Shown: positions 10,942 to 24,993, counted from the stretch's first letter. The stretch is DNA of 64,000 nucleotides from Larix kaempferi (GCA_027924585.1 BSBM01000361.1:41184501-41248500); one strand, 5' to 3'. Notes: generated by a model from the sequence alone, not told the origin. Translations and numbers: made by a program.

Positions 10942-13604
10942 TACTTACCTATACCTACTATTTCTCGTGGAGATCCCATATGGAGAATGTCCTACAAAGT
11001 AGGGGACATCACCAATTAGCTCTAGGGGAATAAATTGTCCTTGCTAATTATGATAAGAATGTAAAATGGTATAATAAAATTGATGAAGACTATTGATTGA
11101 TATATATTTCCATATTTAAGGACTTATGGTTCCACCTAGAAGGAATTAACACACTAGATGTGGCTTGGGAAAAGTTGGAAACCATATTTTGTAAACACAA
11201 TGAGATTTGATGTCACCAACTTTAAAATGAGATGGTTTCTTTGAATTCAAGTGATTTTTCTTGCATTTAAGGCTATCTATCTAAATTCAAAACCCTTATA
11301 CTCTTAGTTGAACAATGCAATATATCTAAGACAAAAAATTAATGTTTTTATGTATTCTATCTAATCTTAGTCCTACTTATTCTATTTTTTATCTACCTTT
11401 TAATCCATTAAAGAATATCTAGGGGCAACTTGCAAAGAACACTCTCTTGAAGAATTTTGTGATGATTTGATTAGATATCAAGATAAACCCTTGCTTCTTG
11501 GAGCAATCAACACTATAGGTACAACTAGAAAATCCTTAGTGTCACAACAAAATGATAAAAGCAAGCATCCAAAGAAGTAAAACCCTTGCAACAAAAGAAA
11601 ACAAGGGTTCCAAATCCTCTCAACAAGCCTCTACACCTAATGGTGATAAATGCACTAAATCACAAGGAAAGAAGATTGACCAACATTGCAATTTTTGTGC
11701 GTGAGATGGTCTTATGGCATCTAATTTTTTGAAGAATATGGAATCCTTGGAAGTAACAATGAATAAGCATAACATCAATCTTTATTCTTCTTCTATCTCT
11801 TCTTCTCATGGATGTGCAATTTCTTTTTATGGTTTTTCCTTCAATGCATATTCTTCTTCTAATGAGTGGCTCATTGATTCTAGAGCATCTTATAATATGG
11901 ATAAGGATAAATAGATTTTTATTGATCTAAAAGAATGTAAATCCCAAAATATTAGTTGGTGATGATAGATCTCTTAGTTTTGTAGGACCTAGAATAGTTC
12001 AACTAGATGATGGTCATTTCAAATATTTATTATGCGTTTCAAGTGTTTCTTATAGTATGTTGATAGTTTATAAGATCACTCATTATGGAGAAATAAATAC
12101 TATAGATTTTACACCTTGAACCAATTTGTAATAAAGGATTTCAAACATCTTAAACATGTTCTAGAAACTAGATTTGTTGTTGATATTACTAGGTTGTACA
12201 TTTTTAACAACTTTTTATCATCACCTTTTCCTTTAGTTTTAATTACTCTTCCTCTCGTTTCTTGTAGAGATGGCATTTTTCCTAGGAGTGTTCTTAGAAA
12301 ATGTCATTCGGATGGTTTTGACAATCACGCCTCTTGACATGCCTTGCCCCCTTGCATTTTTTTTGTAGTGATTTGTGTGGCCTGCTTCCTTTTTCCTATT
12401 TCTATGGCTTCTAGTACTTCTTAACTTTCATTGTTGACTTCTCTAGACGCAATTGGGTTTACTTTGTAAATATTAAGAGTGAATTTTTTGACATGTTTTT
12501 GGCCTGTAAGGTCCTTGAAGAAAACCAATATAGACATCAAATAACAAGTTTAGAATAGATAATGGAGGTGAATATGTAAATAAATTTACATATTATTGCA
12601 TTTGATACGTAATTCAAATGTAACATATTGTTCCATACACATCACAACAAAATGATGTTGTTGAGAGAAAGAACCACACATTAAAGGAAATGGTGAATTG
12701 TATAATTCAATCCAAGGGATTAAGTTCTCATTTTTGGGTGGAAGTCATTAATTATGCCAATTATGTAGTCAATTGCAGTCCCATAAAGGTTCTAAAAGAT
12801 ATAATACCAAAAGGAGCATAGAGTAAAATTAAACCTGTTGTAAGCCACTTTCATGTGTTTACTAACAAAGCATGGGATCACATTCCTGATGAAAAAAGAA
12901 AAGAATTACATCCTAAGAGTTAGAATTGTTATTTGTTAGATATTTTGAAGGTTTAAAAGGTTATATACTTCTTCAACCCAAACCAATGACATTATTATTA
13001 GAGGATATATTAAATTTGACGAAAATATCTTAGCGTGCAAGCCTAATTTTACATTTGGGCCATCTTTGGCTTGTGAGTCATCTTTGAAAATTGTACCATT
13101 TCCTATTCCCAACTTCTTTTCTTGTGATCCCACACCAGTTTCTTCTTCAGATGATGATAGTGAGAATTAAAATCCACATTCCCATGCTCACATTCATCTA
13201 GTTGGGTCCATTAAACATGAATTTGCACTAACACCACTACTTCCTAGATGGGTATGTTTGACATAAGAAGCACCTGGTGATATTTTTGGTGATCCAATAG
13301 ATCAATGTAAAACACGTTTAGAATTCTAGTGAACCTCTTGTATTTTTTCTTAGGCTTCAAAGACTCATAATCCAAAGACATTTGCAGAAGCTTTTTGCCA
13401 TCTAGATTGGATGTAGATATGAATAAAGAATATCATTCCTTAATGGAAAACGATACTTGATATCTTGCACCTCTTTTGAAAGGAGGAAAACTTGTAATAT
13501 GTAAATGGGTGTATTGAACTAAGTATGCATCATATGGAAGTGTTGAAAGACTTCAGGTAAGGTTAGTTGTCAAAGGATTTTCCTAAGTTGAAGGAATTGA
13601 TTAC

Positions 13605-13929
13605 AACCAACATAGATGCATCTTAAACCCAGATCACTGAGATGGATCCAATTTCTTGAGGTGTAAATTTCATTTATCTTAAATTCTTTACACATCAAGA
13701 AAAATATTACACCTCTATAAATTGGATCTCTGTTTGTGCTTAATAGATCCAAGTTTAAGATGGATCTGCGTTGGTGCTAATTTTTGTATTTTATCATCCC
13801 ATGTGAATTTTTTAATTTCTTTTTATTTTTGATAAGTTATGAGCTGACATGGGAACGTTACAATACATAACATGAAAAATGTGACATCTCCCCCATACTA
13901 GCTTCTAAGAACCTCTCTATTCTTGGTGC
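13605..13929. mobile_element. Small inverted-repeat insertion 1
   Basis: It breaks the copia RT. A nested inverted repeat pairs ACCAACATAGATGCATCTTAAAC with the complement of sequence ending near 13778. The right end TCTTGGTGC and the CATCTCCCCCATACTAG block before it match the other two members of this small family (14132-14413, 51781-52270). Confidence 0.5.
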
Positions 13930-14131
13930 AATTAAATTTTTTCCCTTGTCACCAAAATGAACTCCATCCACCTTGTTCTTACCCTTTTTTCTTCACATAA
14001 ATGGGAGGCCCATCAAATGGATTTCAAATATTCCTTCTTGCATGGGGATTTGCAAGAATAAATTTACATGGAATAAACTTCTCATTATGTTTAGAACTAG
14101 CATAGATCCATCTTAAACCCGGATCTATCAA

Positions 14132-14413
14132 GCACCGAGAGGGATCTGATTTCTTGAGGTGTAATTTTTTTTAATTTATACTCAATAGATTTGATCTCTC
14201 TTGGTTTATATATTGGTTTTGAGTTTTAAATACTTTAAATACTTTTCATAATTTTATGACCCAGCATGGATTTTTTAAATACTTTTCATAATTTTTTTAT
14301 TTTATAAGGCAACATGAATTTTTTTTTTTTTTTTTTTTGTGTTATGTTGCGTTACGTTACGCGACAATATCTCTCCCATAATGGGATGTATATCACCTTA
14401 CTACTCTTGGTGC
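14132..14413. mobile_element. Small inverted-repeat insertion 2
   Basis: Starts GCACCGAGAGGGATC and ends CTCTTGGTGC, an imperfect terminal inverted repeat. It separates RT blocks of the copia relic. It has an AT-rich interior with a long T run (14318-14338) and no coding. Confidence 0.55.
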
Positions 14414-16035
14414 AATGACTACAACCTTCTTTATCACCTTAGTAGATCTCTTTATGGCCTTAACCAAGCTCCTCGATCTTGGAATTCCTAAATGGATAAT
14501 TGTTTTTTACATTGATTTTCTAGATGTCATTCTAACCCTAATGTTTATACCAAGAAATTAGGAAACCATTTTGTCATCCTTTTTCTTTATGTTGATGACC
14601 TTATTATTACCGGTACTGGCCCTTAACTTTTAACCCATGTGGAATTGAGTGTGAAGAAAAAAATTGAAATGACCAACTTAAGACATTTGAATTATTTTCT
14701 TGGCCTCTAAGTCTTGCAAACCAAAGATGGAAATTGTTCTTCTTAGTCGAAGCATGCTTGTGACCTTCTTCATCACTTTCACATGGAATATTGTAAACCA
14801 ACCCTTTTTCCCTTCTAGTCTAGAATCAAACTTTCTTCCACCTTCACTACACCCGAAGTAGATACCACCTTGTACCATCAATTAGTTGGAATCCTTTTGT
14901 ACTTGACTCATACCCATCATTATATTTCCTTTGATGATGATATTGTTTCGTGGTATATGCAAACGTCCCATGGAAATCAGTACAAAGAAGCAAAAAAAGA
15001 CATTTCAATATATTCGGGGTACATTTTAGTTTGGGATACATTACAGTCTATGGGTAGAATCCTTTTTTGTTTTCATTCACATATTTCAATTGGGTAAATG
15101 ACCCTCATGATCATAAATGCACTCCATCTTATGTTTTCAATCTTGGCTCTAGACTTGTCACTTGGGATTCTAAGAAACAAAAAAATATTACTCTTTCTTA
15201 TGAAAAATTAGTGTATTGATCCATCATTAATACATGTCAAAAATATCTATGGCTTCGACGGATCCTTTTAGAGTTTGAATTCCAACATAAACTTATGGAT
15301 ACCCTTTACTGTGACAATCAGAGTGCCACCAAGCTTGCCAAAGATCTAGTTGAACACCAGTGTAGAAAACACATTGAGCTATAGATGCACTTCGTCAGAA
15401 ATATTATTCGAGATTGCATTCTCAAAGTGCTCTTTTTCCCTACAAATGATTAATTTTTCTAAACTTTAATCTATGTTCGGATTTTAGGAATTTGTCATTA
15501 ATGGGTGATAGGTTCTAATTCCTCCTTACTTCTCTTATTGTGTCACCTTTTTAAATCCTTCAATCATATCCCAAGTTGTTCATAAGGGAGGGTGTTAGAA
15601 TTATTTAGACACTTATGAGTTAGTTAAGATCAACTTGGTCTAATGTCTTTAGGTAGTGTGTTTCTTCAATTTATATTAGTATGCATTTGTAGTAAACTAA
15701 TACAATGGTCATGATATGCTTTAGACATAGAGTGATGTGATGATTCATCTTCACTTTGATCTTAATAAATTTTAGATCCATGGCTTAACACTCGATTGGT
15801 GGATGATCTCTACTTGAAGAGCATGGATGGCCATTTGCTTGATGATCAATTGTGAGAAAATCCTATGTAAACTATTTAAGAACATTAAAGTGGTCCTAAT
15901 GGTTAAGAACATATGTTTCATCCTAAAAATTCATTGGTTCAAATCTGAATTGGGGTAGGGTATGTACACTTTCGCAGACTTTAGTGATCAATTAGTAATC
16001 AAATTGCTACTTAGAGATATGATCTTAAAATAAAA

Positions 16036-16062
16036 TCATCATCCCCATCACCATCATCATCG

Positions 16063-16096
<34 letters not shown>

Positions 16097-16118
16097 TATT
16101 ATTACTATTATTATTATA
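16036..16118. repeat. ATC/ATT microsatellite
   Basis: A run of CATCAT units shading into TTATTA. The minus-strand aspartate-rich open frame over it is an artefact. The flanks, 15460-16035 and 16119-16755, hold no gene I can see. Confidence 0.9.
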
Positions 16119-16755
16119 ACTCAAGTAGCTATTTAGATGAGGTTGTGGACCCTTTCCCTCTTTAAAGGTTTTAGCCATGTAAAACATTCGTGTATTGATC
16201 AATGATCTATTTAATCAAACAAATTTATCCTCAATGATGACTAAGTGAATTTGTTAAAATTGTCTACCCTCAATATCATACATGATTTTAGGATTTGGAG
16301 CAACAAGTAACATTATAAATTATACTATAAATATGTAGCATTAGTATGAATACAAATTAGTTGGCTAAAAAGCTTTTCTAGCATCTTGCATATTTCTTAT
16401 ATATTATAACCTAGGTTAAAAACTACCTTTCAAAGCTACAAACTTCCATCCCATTATATTAATTAATTCAATTATAAAATTGATTAAAAACATATTAAAT
16501 AATGATGAAACTCAAAAAATAAATTCCATCCACTTTGTAATGGGAGACTATAGTTTTCCAAAAGAATAAATAAATAAAACACAATTCTCACTTCTAGCAA
16601 GAGTATTCAATCTTTTCTCATCTCTATTTTTTTTCAAGAAGAAGAAAAAATGTACTTTTGTTATTATAGCATTGAAAAAGTATACCTCTATTCTTGGTCC
16701 AGAGTATCAGATTCTTTGTGAAACAATAATCCCCACCTAATCAAAAGGCCACATA

Positions 16756-19690
16756 ACTAAAAATTATGCCTCTCAAACCCAGTACTATACTCTTCTGTTA
16801 ATATCTACTCTTATATGCAATGGATTCCTAATAGGAAATTTCAATCACATATATCATCAATATTCTGTAATCCCTCATCTTAGATGCAATGGATTTTTAA
16901 GAGTAAGTAAATTTCATTTTGACATATATCTCCAATTTTGTATCCAAAGCAAATAAGGCAAAAATGACTACAAAACAAATTTTACAAGAAAATAAGATTT
17001 CATATCATACAGAATAACAACCTACAATGCACATAAAAATAGAAATATAATTAAAACCTTGCAAATTAACTAAATACTCATAAATAATGAAACCAAATTA
17101 AATCCAAGTAAAATATTTCAAACCCAGTACTATACTCTTCTATCAATATATACAAAATATGCCTCTCAAGCCTACAAAATAACTACAAAATATGCCTCTC
17201 AAACCCAGTACTATACTCTTCTCTCAATATCTAAACTTACATGCAATGGATTCCTAACAGGAAATTTCAATCACATATATCATCAATCTTCTGTAATCGC
17301 TCATCTTAGATGCAATGGATTCCTAACAGTAAGTAAATTTCATTGAAACATATATCTCCAATTTTGTAGACATATATCTCCAATTTTGTATCCAAAGCAA
17401 ATAAGGAAAAAATGACTACAAAACAAATTTTACAAGAAAATAAGATGCCATATCATACACAATAACAACTTATCATCTTAGATGCAATGGATTCCTAATA
17501 GTAAGTAAATTTCATTCAAACATATATCTCCAATTTTGTATCCAAAGAAAATAAGGAAAAAATGACTACAAAACAAATTTTACAAGAAAATAGGACGCCA
17601 TATCATACCGAATAACAACCTACAATGCACATGAAAATAGAAACATAATTAAAACCTTGCAAATTAACTAAATACTCATAAATAATGAAACCAGATCAAA
17701 TCCAAGTAAAATATTTCAAACCCAGTACTATACTCTTCTATCAATATCTACAAAATAACTACAAAATATGCCTCTCAAACCTACAAAATATGCCTCTCAA
17801 ACCCAGTACTATACTCTTCTATCAATATCTAACTTTACATGCAATGGATTCCTAAGAGGAAATTTCAATCACATATATCATCAATCTTTCGTAATCCCTC
17901 ATCTTAGATGCAATGGATTCCTAATAGTAAGTAAATTTCATTTAGACATATATCTCCAATTTTGTATCCAAAGCAAATAATGCAAAAATGACTACAAAAC
18001 AAATTTTACAAGAAAATAGGATGTCATATCATACAAAATAACAACCTATAATGCACATAAAAATAGAAATATAATTAAAACATTATACTCATAAATAATG
18101 AAACCAGATCAAATCCAAGTAACATATTTCAAACCCAGTACTATACTCTTCTATCAATATCTACAAAATATGCCTCTCAAACCTCTATCAATATCTACAA
18201 AATATGCCTCTCAAACCCAGTATTATAGTCTTGTGTCATAATGCCTCATCTTAGATGCAATGGATTCCTAACGGTAAGTAAATTTCATTCAAACATATAT
18301 CTCCAATTTTGTATCCAAAGCAAATAAGGCAAAAATGACTACAAAACAAATTTTACAAGCAAATAGGATGCCATATCATATAGAATAACAACCTACAATG
18401 CACATAAAAATAGAAATATAATTAAAACCTTGCAAATTAACTAAATACTCATACATAATGAAACCAAATAAATTCAATTTAAAATATTTCAAACCTAGTA
18501 CTATACTCTTATGTCAATATCTACAAAATATGCCTCTCAAACCTACAAAATATGCCTCTCAAACCTAGTACTATACTCTTCTTGCAATATCTTATATCTC
18601 AATCACATATATATCATCAATCTTCCCTAATCCCTCATCTTAGATGCAATGGATTCCTAACTATAAGTAAATTTTATTCAGACATATATCTCCAATTTTG
18701 TATCCAAAGCAAATAAGGCAAAAATGACTGCAAAACAAATTTTACAAGAAAATAGGATGCCATATCATACATAATAACAACCTACAATGCACATAAAAAT
18801 AGAAATATAATCAAAGCCTTGCAAATTAACTAATACTCATAAATAATGAAACTAGATCAAATCCAAGTAAAATATTTCAAACCCAGTATTATACTCTTCT
18901 GTCAAGATATACTCTTATGTCAAACCTACAAAATAAATACAAAATATGCCTCTCAAAGCCAGTACTATACTCTTCTGTCAATATCTAATCTTACATGCAA
19001 TGGAGTCCTAAGAGGAAATTTCAATCAATATATCATCAATCTTCCAATCTTCCATAATACCTTATCTTAGATGCAATGGATTCCCTTATCTTAGATGCAA
19101 TGGATTCCTAACAGTAAGTAAATTTCATTCAAACATAAATCTCCAATTTTGTATCCAAAGCAAATACGGAAAAAATTACTACAAAACAAATTTTCATATA
19201 TCTCCAATTTTGTATCCAAAGCAAATAAGGAAAAAATGATTACAAAACAAATTTTACAAGAAAATAGGATGCCATATCATACAGAATAACAACCTACAAT
19301 GCACATAAAAATAGAAATATAATTAAAACCTTACAAATTAAATAAATACTCATAATTAATGAAACCAGATCAAATCCAAGTAAAATATTTCAAACTCAAT
19401 ACTATACTCTTCTGTCAATATCTACAAAATATGCCTCTCAAACCCAGTACTATACTCTTCTGTAAATATCTAATCTTACATGCAATGGCCTGTCAAACCC
19501 AGTACTATACTCTTCTGTCACTATCTAATCTTACATGCAATGGATTCCTAACAAAAAATTTCAATCACATATATCATCAATCTTCGGTAATCCCTCATCT
19601 TAGACGCAATGGATTCCTAACAATAAGTAAATTTCATTGAGGCATATATCTCCAATTTTGTATCCAAAGCAAATAAGGCAAAAATTACTA
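16756..19690. repeat. Irregular satellite-like array next to the F-box gene
   Basis: About six to seven imperfect copies of a unit of roughly 400-600 bp. The unit contains, in order, CCCAGTACTATACTCTTCT, ATGCAATGGATTCCTAA (usually twice), ATATCTCCAATTTTGTATCC, ATGACTACAAAACAAATTTT and ACAACCTACAATGCACAT. Copies differ by internal deletions and partial repeats. It ends about 90 bp from the F-box stop codon. The short plus-strand open frames in it are repeat artefacts. Confidence 0.85.
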
Positions 19691-19735
19691 AAAAAGAATT
19701 GAATAAACTGCAAAAAGTAAGACAATTTCAATATT

Positions 19736-19741
19736 TTATTA
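19736..19741 (-). terminator. Candidate polyadenylation signal of the F-box gene
   Basis: AATAAA on the minus strand, about 39 bases after the stop codon and just before the satellite-like array begins. Confidence 0.5.
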
Positions 19742-19779
19742 AACCCATTGCGTTCTAACTGCTTATAACTTTCTCATGA

Positions 19780-21140
19780 CTAATATTCGGTTACACGTAC
19801 TCTTGCTGGAGCCGAGGCTCTTCTGAAATTGGAATCTAGCAGTCTCCGTAAAAGTTGGATGTACTTTTGGTGCTCCCTAGCTTCCTCTGATGGTATACGA
19901 ACATCCATGGTTTGAAGAGCAGGGGAATTCTCAAGCAACCAGCACAACACACCGATTTCCTTCTCATCGTAATTAACAAGATACGAGTCAACCATCTGAA
20001 GATTGAGAAGTGGAGACTCTAAACTTGTTGGAACGCGATGCGTGGTCAAATACTGCATTAAATATCAAACCCAAAACCAATCAGTACCCAGAATGCATAC
20101 TCAAAATTCCTTCTTAACACAAACATATAAATAATTCATACCAAAACAATCTTGCACAGTCGTTCATATATAAACAGTCGTTCAAGACGAGGAAGCCTTT
20201 CGAGCAGGTTGATAATAGGAATATCCATACGGCTTTGATGAAAAGATAACTCTTTCAGGAATTTGAATGTTCCCATTATCTCCAAAAAATTGTCCATCGA
20301 TAAATTGTTTGCAACATGTCCAGACAATGACATGTCAATCACATTACTTCCCCGCTGCAGCTCGAGGTACCGAACCGTGGAAGAGAGACCCTGAAACAAG
20401 AGCCCATTCACTCTCAGATCCTCTATAATATGGTCTTCGCACGTGAAGTGTTTAAGCTTCGGGCAGTTGACGGTTAAAACTTCTACCGGGTGCACATTAA
20501 TCAAGAAAATCAATTCTTTAATGTTAGAAGCAGAAATGGTGATCTCCTGCGGCACATAGCAATAACGTAGTTCAAGAATCTCGAGAAGCGGGCAATGAGA
20601 AAGAAATATGGCTAAACTGTCATCCCTGAATTCCACATCGTTGAAGTAGCAATCAGTCAGATGGTTGAATCCACCAAAACCGGTTGGAATTTTGGAGAGA
20701 ACGCAGTCGAAGAGTATGAGGCTATTGAGACGATTACAGGAGAAAAGGGACGGAGGGAAGGGGAAGGGGCGTTGGCAATGGCGAATACAGAGGTGTTCGA
20801 CCTTCTTTGAAGCTACACATTGCACCCATTTCCATACATTCTCGTAGCTAAACTGCAAGCCGTTTGAAGAATACAGATGGAAGGTTTTCAGATCAGAGGA
20901 ATGCACGAGCAGAATGTTAGAGATTATATTCTCCACTCTTGCCATACATAGTCCATCGGGTACGAACGGACCAATAAGGAGATCCGGGGAGACAGTGAGA
21001 TTGGGAATTCGAGTGTACAGGTATCTCCATCTCTGGGAGAGAATGGAAGATCTAACTGCCTCTTTTATTGGGACATACGAAAGGATGAAGCACAGCAACT
21101 CATCTGGAAGCTTGGAGAATAAATCTGAAGCAGGCGCCAT
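19780..21140 (-). CDS. F-box/LRR/FBD protein, two exons
   Basis: A probable substrate adaptor of an SCF-type ubiquitin ligase. The F-box binds Skp1/ASK and the LRR and FBD parts would bind a target; that role is inferred from the family. Exon 1 is 21140-20142 (333 codons). Exon 2 is 20052-19780 (90 codons plus stop), joined in phase 0 across an 89-bp GT-AG intron (20053-20141), giving 423 residues, a usual length for this family. The F-box lies at about residues 6-50 (LFSKLPDELLCFILSYVPIK, then SILSQRWRYLY). LRR-like segments follow (LFDCVLSKIP, LEILELRYCY, LKELSFHQSR). The FBD part is in exon 2 (EKEIGVLCWLLENSPALQTM). No stops or frameshifts are seen. It is the only intact host gene here. 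Its substrate is unknown. It lies inside the inferred duplicated unit. Confidence 0.9.
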
Positions 21141-21250
21141 GATAGCAGAGGTACCTATTAGGGTTACAATAAAAACGCGAGGGAAGAATTTCGGTGAAAT
21201 GGGTAGGTTTGGATGGGATGATTTCGTAGGTGCATGGATGAGATGTTTGC

Positions 21251-21257
21251 TTTTATA
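21251..21257 (-). promoter_or_regulatory. Candidate TATA box of the F-box gene
   Basis: TATAAAA on the minus strand, about 110 bp upstream of the ATG at 21140. The leader between them has no upstream ATG in a strong context that I noticed. Position and sequence fit a plant core promoter. Confidence 0.5.
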
Positions 21258-21260
21258 GTG

Positions 21261-22242
21261 GATATGAAATAGGGACCACTATATTACAGTAAACATTCCT
21301 CTATATTATATTATATTATATTATTATTATTATATTTTATATATATATTTTTTATTTATTTATATATTTATGGGAGAAATAGACACTTCTCCACCCTTGT
21401 ATACTCTTATTTGTTATTTTTATTTTTTACTATAGAAATGCGCTTTCTCATGAGCAATAACCATTATGAAGAGAGTTAGTTAGTTAACCGTGGGAAGTTT
21501 TTAATTTCTTTGGTCATTTTTTATTAATTATAATATATTTTTAATTATAAAAATGAATGGGATGTTTTTAAAAATATTTTAATTCCAACAATTTATATTT
21601 ACAATTTCAATCATCTCAATAGAATTAACTACTAAATCTTGTAACCAAAAGGTACTAGGACCAATGTATTGGGCAAAGTTTGGTTGGGATGGTGGCTTTT
21701 CATTTTGTAAAAGTGGCCATTTTGATGGTAGAAATGGATTCAACACCATCAAAAACCCCGAGACCCAAAATTTTAGAGTTTAAGAGATTTAACCATGATT
21801 TTTAAAAATCTGTATCGGATTTTTTCAAAATCATGCCGGAAAAATAGTTTGAAATGGTAGAACTTTTAGACTATGCTTAAATTAATTTGTCTCTTTTCAA
21901 TTGTTATAATAGTAAATTATAGCAATTTATAATGATTTGAATTCCATTTTGTATTAATTAGAATTGATTATTTGATTGAAAGTTTTAATTGTTTTGTTTT
22001 ATTTATATTATTTAGAATTGTTTTAGGGAGTGACGTAATAAGTGGACAAATTAATTTTTTTCCTTTAATAAGTGGACAAACTTATATTTTTATTGATTTT
22101 TTTTAGGGTGAGTGAAAAATGCATAAGGCAAAGTTCCACCTTGAACCACTCATTTATTCATGTTTTCAAAAATCGAAATCATCTTAAATGTACCAAAACC
22201 CCTATGTGCAAATTTCCATGTTCATGTTGAACTATAACTTGT
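21261..22242. other. AT-rich spacer upstream of the F-box gene
   Basis: Holds an A/T-rich low-complexity run (21300-21370) and otherwise unassigned sequence with no convincing coding region. Under the tandem-duplication model it joins directly to copy B at 22243. Confidence 0.6.
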
Positions 22243-23764
22243 GCATTGACAAACACTGAATGGAAAAGGGAGGTAGAGGTAACTACTACCAAGAGAAGAA
22301 ACACACAAATGAATAACTACTACCAAGAGAAGAAACACACAAATGAATAAATTTAGAGAAAGATAAGTAAATTATGATAGGATGATTCTTTTAGCCAAGA
22401 GACCTATAATTTCAAATCCAACTCGCCTATCAAAATTTGACGATTTAAACAATTTTACAATACATTTTCATTTAGTTTATTGGATTTGTAATAGGTAAAA
22501 TCGCCCCGTGATGTGACAGACAATCTGTCAAATTCCATTCCTTGAAGAGTGGATATTGGCATTATATACTACCAGGGGTTAAATTTGACGGGCACCGTTA
22601 CCCATGAAGATTTTTTTTTTTTGAAGGTCTTGTTTATAAAACTGCCCCTTGTAGAAGGTTTAATAATTATTTTACCCTTCTTTCAAATATTTACCCCTAG
22701 TGTTATGTGCATTTTTTAAAAGGCCTCTCTATTAGAGATGATGGTATTGCAAATTTTATCACAATTTTTACTCTGTCCATGTCAATCGCTCCATCGCTCA
22801 TCTCATCATAAGACTTTTATGAATAACAATTACACCAAAATACTTCACTGGATTTTACTGAGAGATATCAAAAGGTATTGGAAGGCAGATTTATTTCCAT
22901 AATGATGCAATCTTTTCCAAAGCAAAAATTATAAACAATATTCAGAATTTGAACAGGGAAAAGAAAACAAAAAATCCTCAATGAACTTTGCCATCCCATG
23001 CTCTTATTTTTTGCCATGGACCTCCAAAATTCATAAAAAAATAAAAATTATAAACATATAAACATGTAAAAAATCTCTAAAAGCTCTGCGGCATGTCATC
23101 GTCATAGTCGAGGTGATGTTTTTGTTCCTTTTTGCAACTTCCTAGTTATAGTTTTGTTATGACTTGCTTAACCCTAAAGCTAAGTCTTGATCCTAGATTA
23201 TGGTCTTAACTCTATTATGCAAATGATGTTAGATCGGAGACTATGTATATAGTCTTGATCCTATTAAAATTATATTACAACTAGGAGGGACCATGGTTAT
23301 GGACCAATCCCTAAGCGCAAGGATTTAACAACATAACCAAAGGTTGCACCTATTCAATGTTTAAAACATCGATAGGGTTATGGGTTTACACCATAGTCGG
23401 ATGTTGAAATGATTTCAAGTAGTATAAATATATGGTTATATCGTCATTCGGATTTGTTGGTTGTTGTGATGGTTTAAAGTTTGTACTGTGTATTGCTGGT
23501 GAATTTAAGAGCTATCCTGACTGCAAGTTGACAGTGCATCTAGGCCTTTATGGTTCACGCTGGAATGAAATCTCAGCCGTCCATTTGGACAACTAGATGG
23601 CTTAGGGTATTGTATGGGGTTTAATGTGTTCTTTGGTGTCCGAGACTTCATTATTGTAATTTTGGTCTGTGAGCTCTGCGTACAGAGTTTCTGCTATGTC
23701 AATGACGATTTTGATGAGGTCCTTCCTGTAACCACCAATCAATTTTAATGGTATTCTTTTCCAG

Positions 23765-24432
23765 TTTATTTCCAAGGTGTGAAGGAAGATGTGCTGGTGC
23801 TAATGGCCTCCACCTCTAGAGCTCACTGGTTGCTACGACCGAACCTGGCCAACCTTACCAGCCTCCAACTACCATTCAACAAGTAAAAAGATTCAATGTA
23901 TACTCAACAATTTAATTTTGTTATACTGTGTTTTTACTTATACACTGGTTTCTAAAACTAATGTTTAAGTTTTCGTTTGTGCAGGCATGGGAGCGATAAG
24001 GGCATCCAGGAGTAGCAGACCCCTAGCCCTGTCTGCAATTATACAATGTAAAAGAAATCTAAACTTAGCTTATTCTTATCAAATTATTTTGATGGATTGA
24101 GATAGTTCTTATTTTGGTCATTTGGTTGCAAGATGTGGGCACCAACGAGGATGGCGATAGGGTCACCTCCTCCCAAGCCCATGTCTTAGAACGCCAAGGT
24201 AAGCAATGAATCTTACTCTTTCAACTGGTTTTCTATTTTAAATATATCTTAAAATAAACAAAGTTGTTGTTGACTGTGTTACTTGTTGCTGCAGGTAAAT
24301 CTTGGTGGGGATTTTTAAGCTATGAAGAGGGTTCGGGCTTTCGCCTTCAAAGAAGATAAGTTGATTATGAACTAGTTTACCCTTAGGTTTTATGAACTGT
24401 CATACAGAGGACTTCCTCATTGTCTTTGTTCA
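23765..24432 (+). pseudogene. Exon-like host gene fragment in gypsy LTR (copy B)
   Basis: Duplicate of 1523-2190. One difference hits the donor of the second exon-like block: the sequence after TATACAA reads TGTAAAAG here instead of GGTAAAAG. The remaining acceptor and donor positions are as in copy A. Confidence 0.4.
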
Positions 24433-24433
24433 A

Positions 24434-24993
24434 TTAGAGGAAATTTGGGTAAAAGATGGGCCTCCTAAGGAAAATAATAAAATAATAGTAGAGAGAGAGT
24501 AAAAAAACTACTTTTTTGGATCGTATTTTCAACTTATCTCCTTGTAGGTTCACTCAAATTTGAAGCGGGAGGACTCGTTGGATGCATAATTGAATTATGC
24601 ATCCAATGAGTACCCATATTGCATACTTTTAACAGCATCCACACCATGAAAAATTTAAAATACATTAAAAACGTGTTTCTAGTGAGAGAAAACACGTTTT
24701 TAATGTATTTTCTATTTTTCATGGTGTAGATGCTGTTAAAAGTATGCAACATGGGTACTCGTTGGATGCATAATTTAATTATGCATCCAACGAGTCCTCT
24801 CTCTTGAAATTTGAGTAAACCTACAAGGAGATAAGTTGAAATTACAATTTAAAAAAATAGTTTTTATTTTTTCCCTCCAATTTTTTTGGGTGCTCCCTTT
24901 TTTAATTTTAAAGCATTTTGATTGGCTAATACATGATGACATGGAATTTGTATTATTTTTGGAAGGCCCATTTTAAATGGAAATTTTCTTTAA
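24434..24993. mobile_element. Foldback MITE in gypsy LTR (copy B)
   Basis: Duplicate of the element at 2192-2751, with at least two base differences (near 24744 and 24989). It sits at the same place in the LTR, so it inserted before the large duplication. Confidence 0.75.

Larger units (their letters stand above)
11140..15460 (+). pseudogene. Decayed plus-strand Ty1/copia relic
   Basis: Scattered but ordered copia blocks lie on the plus strand. A gag-like AWEKLETIFCKHNE lies at about 11170. Protease NEWLIDSRASYNM is near 11862, where the active DSGAS has become DSRAS. Integrase RIDNGGEYVNKF lies at about 12550 and ERKNHTLKEMVN near 12665. RT EAFCHLDWM, VKGFS and VEGIDY are near 13390-13605, and YGLNQAPRSW and FLYVDDLIITG near 14450-14620. 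RNase H CDNQSATKLAKD and RKHIEL are near 15310-15385. Two small inverted-repeat insertions break the RT. No LTR pair is convincing. It is not expressed as a protein. Confidence 0.8.

Noticed and set aside
16011-16202. Aspartate-rich small protein
   Set aside because: It is the translation of an ATC microsatellite.
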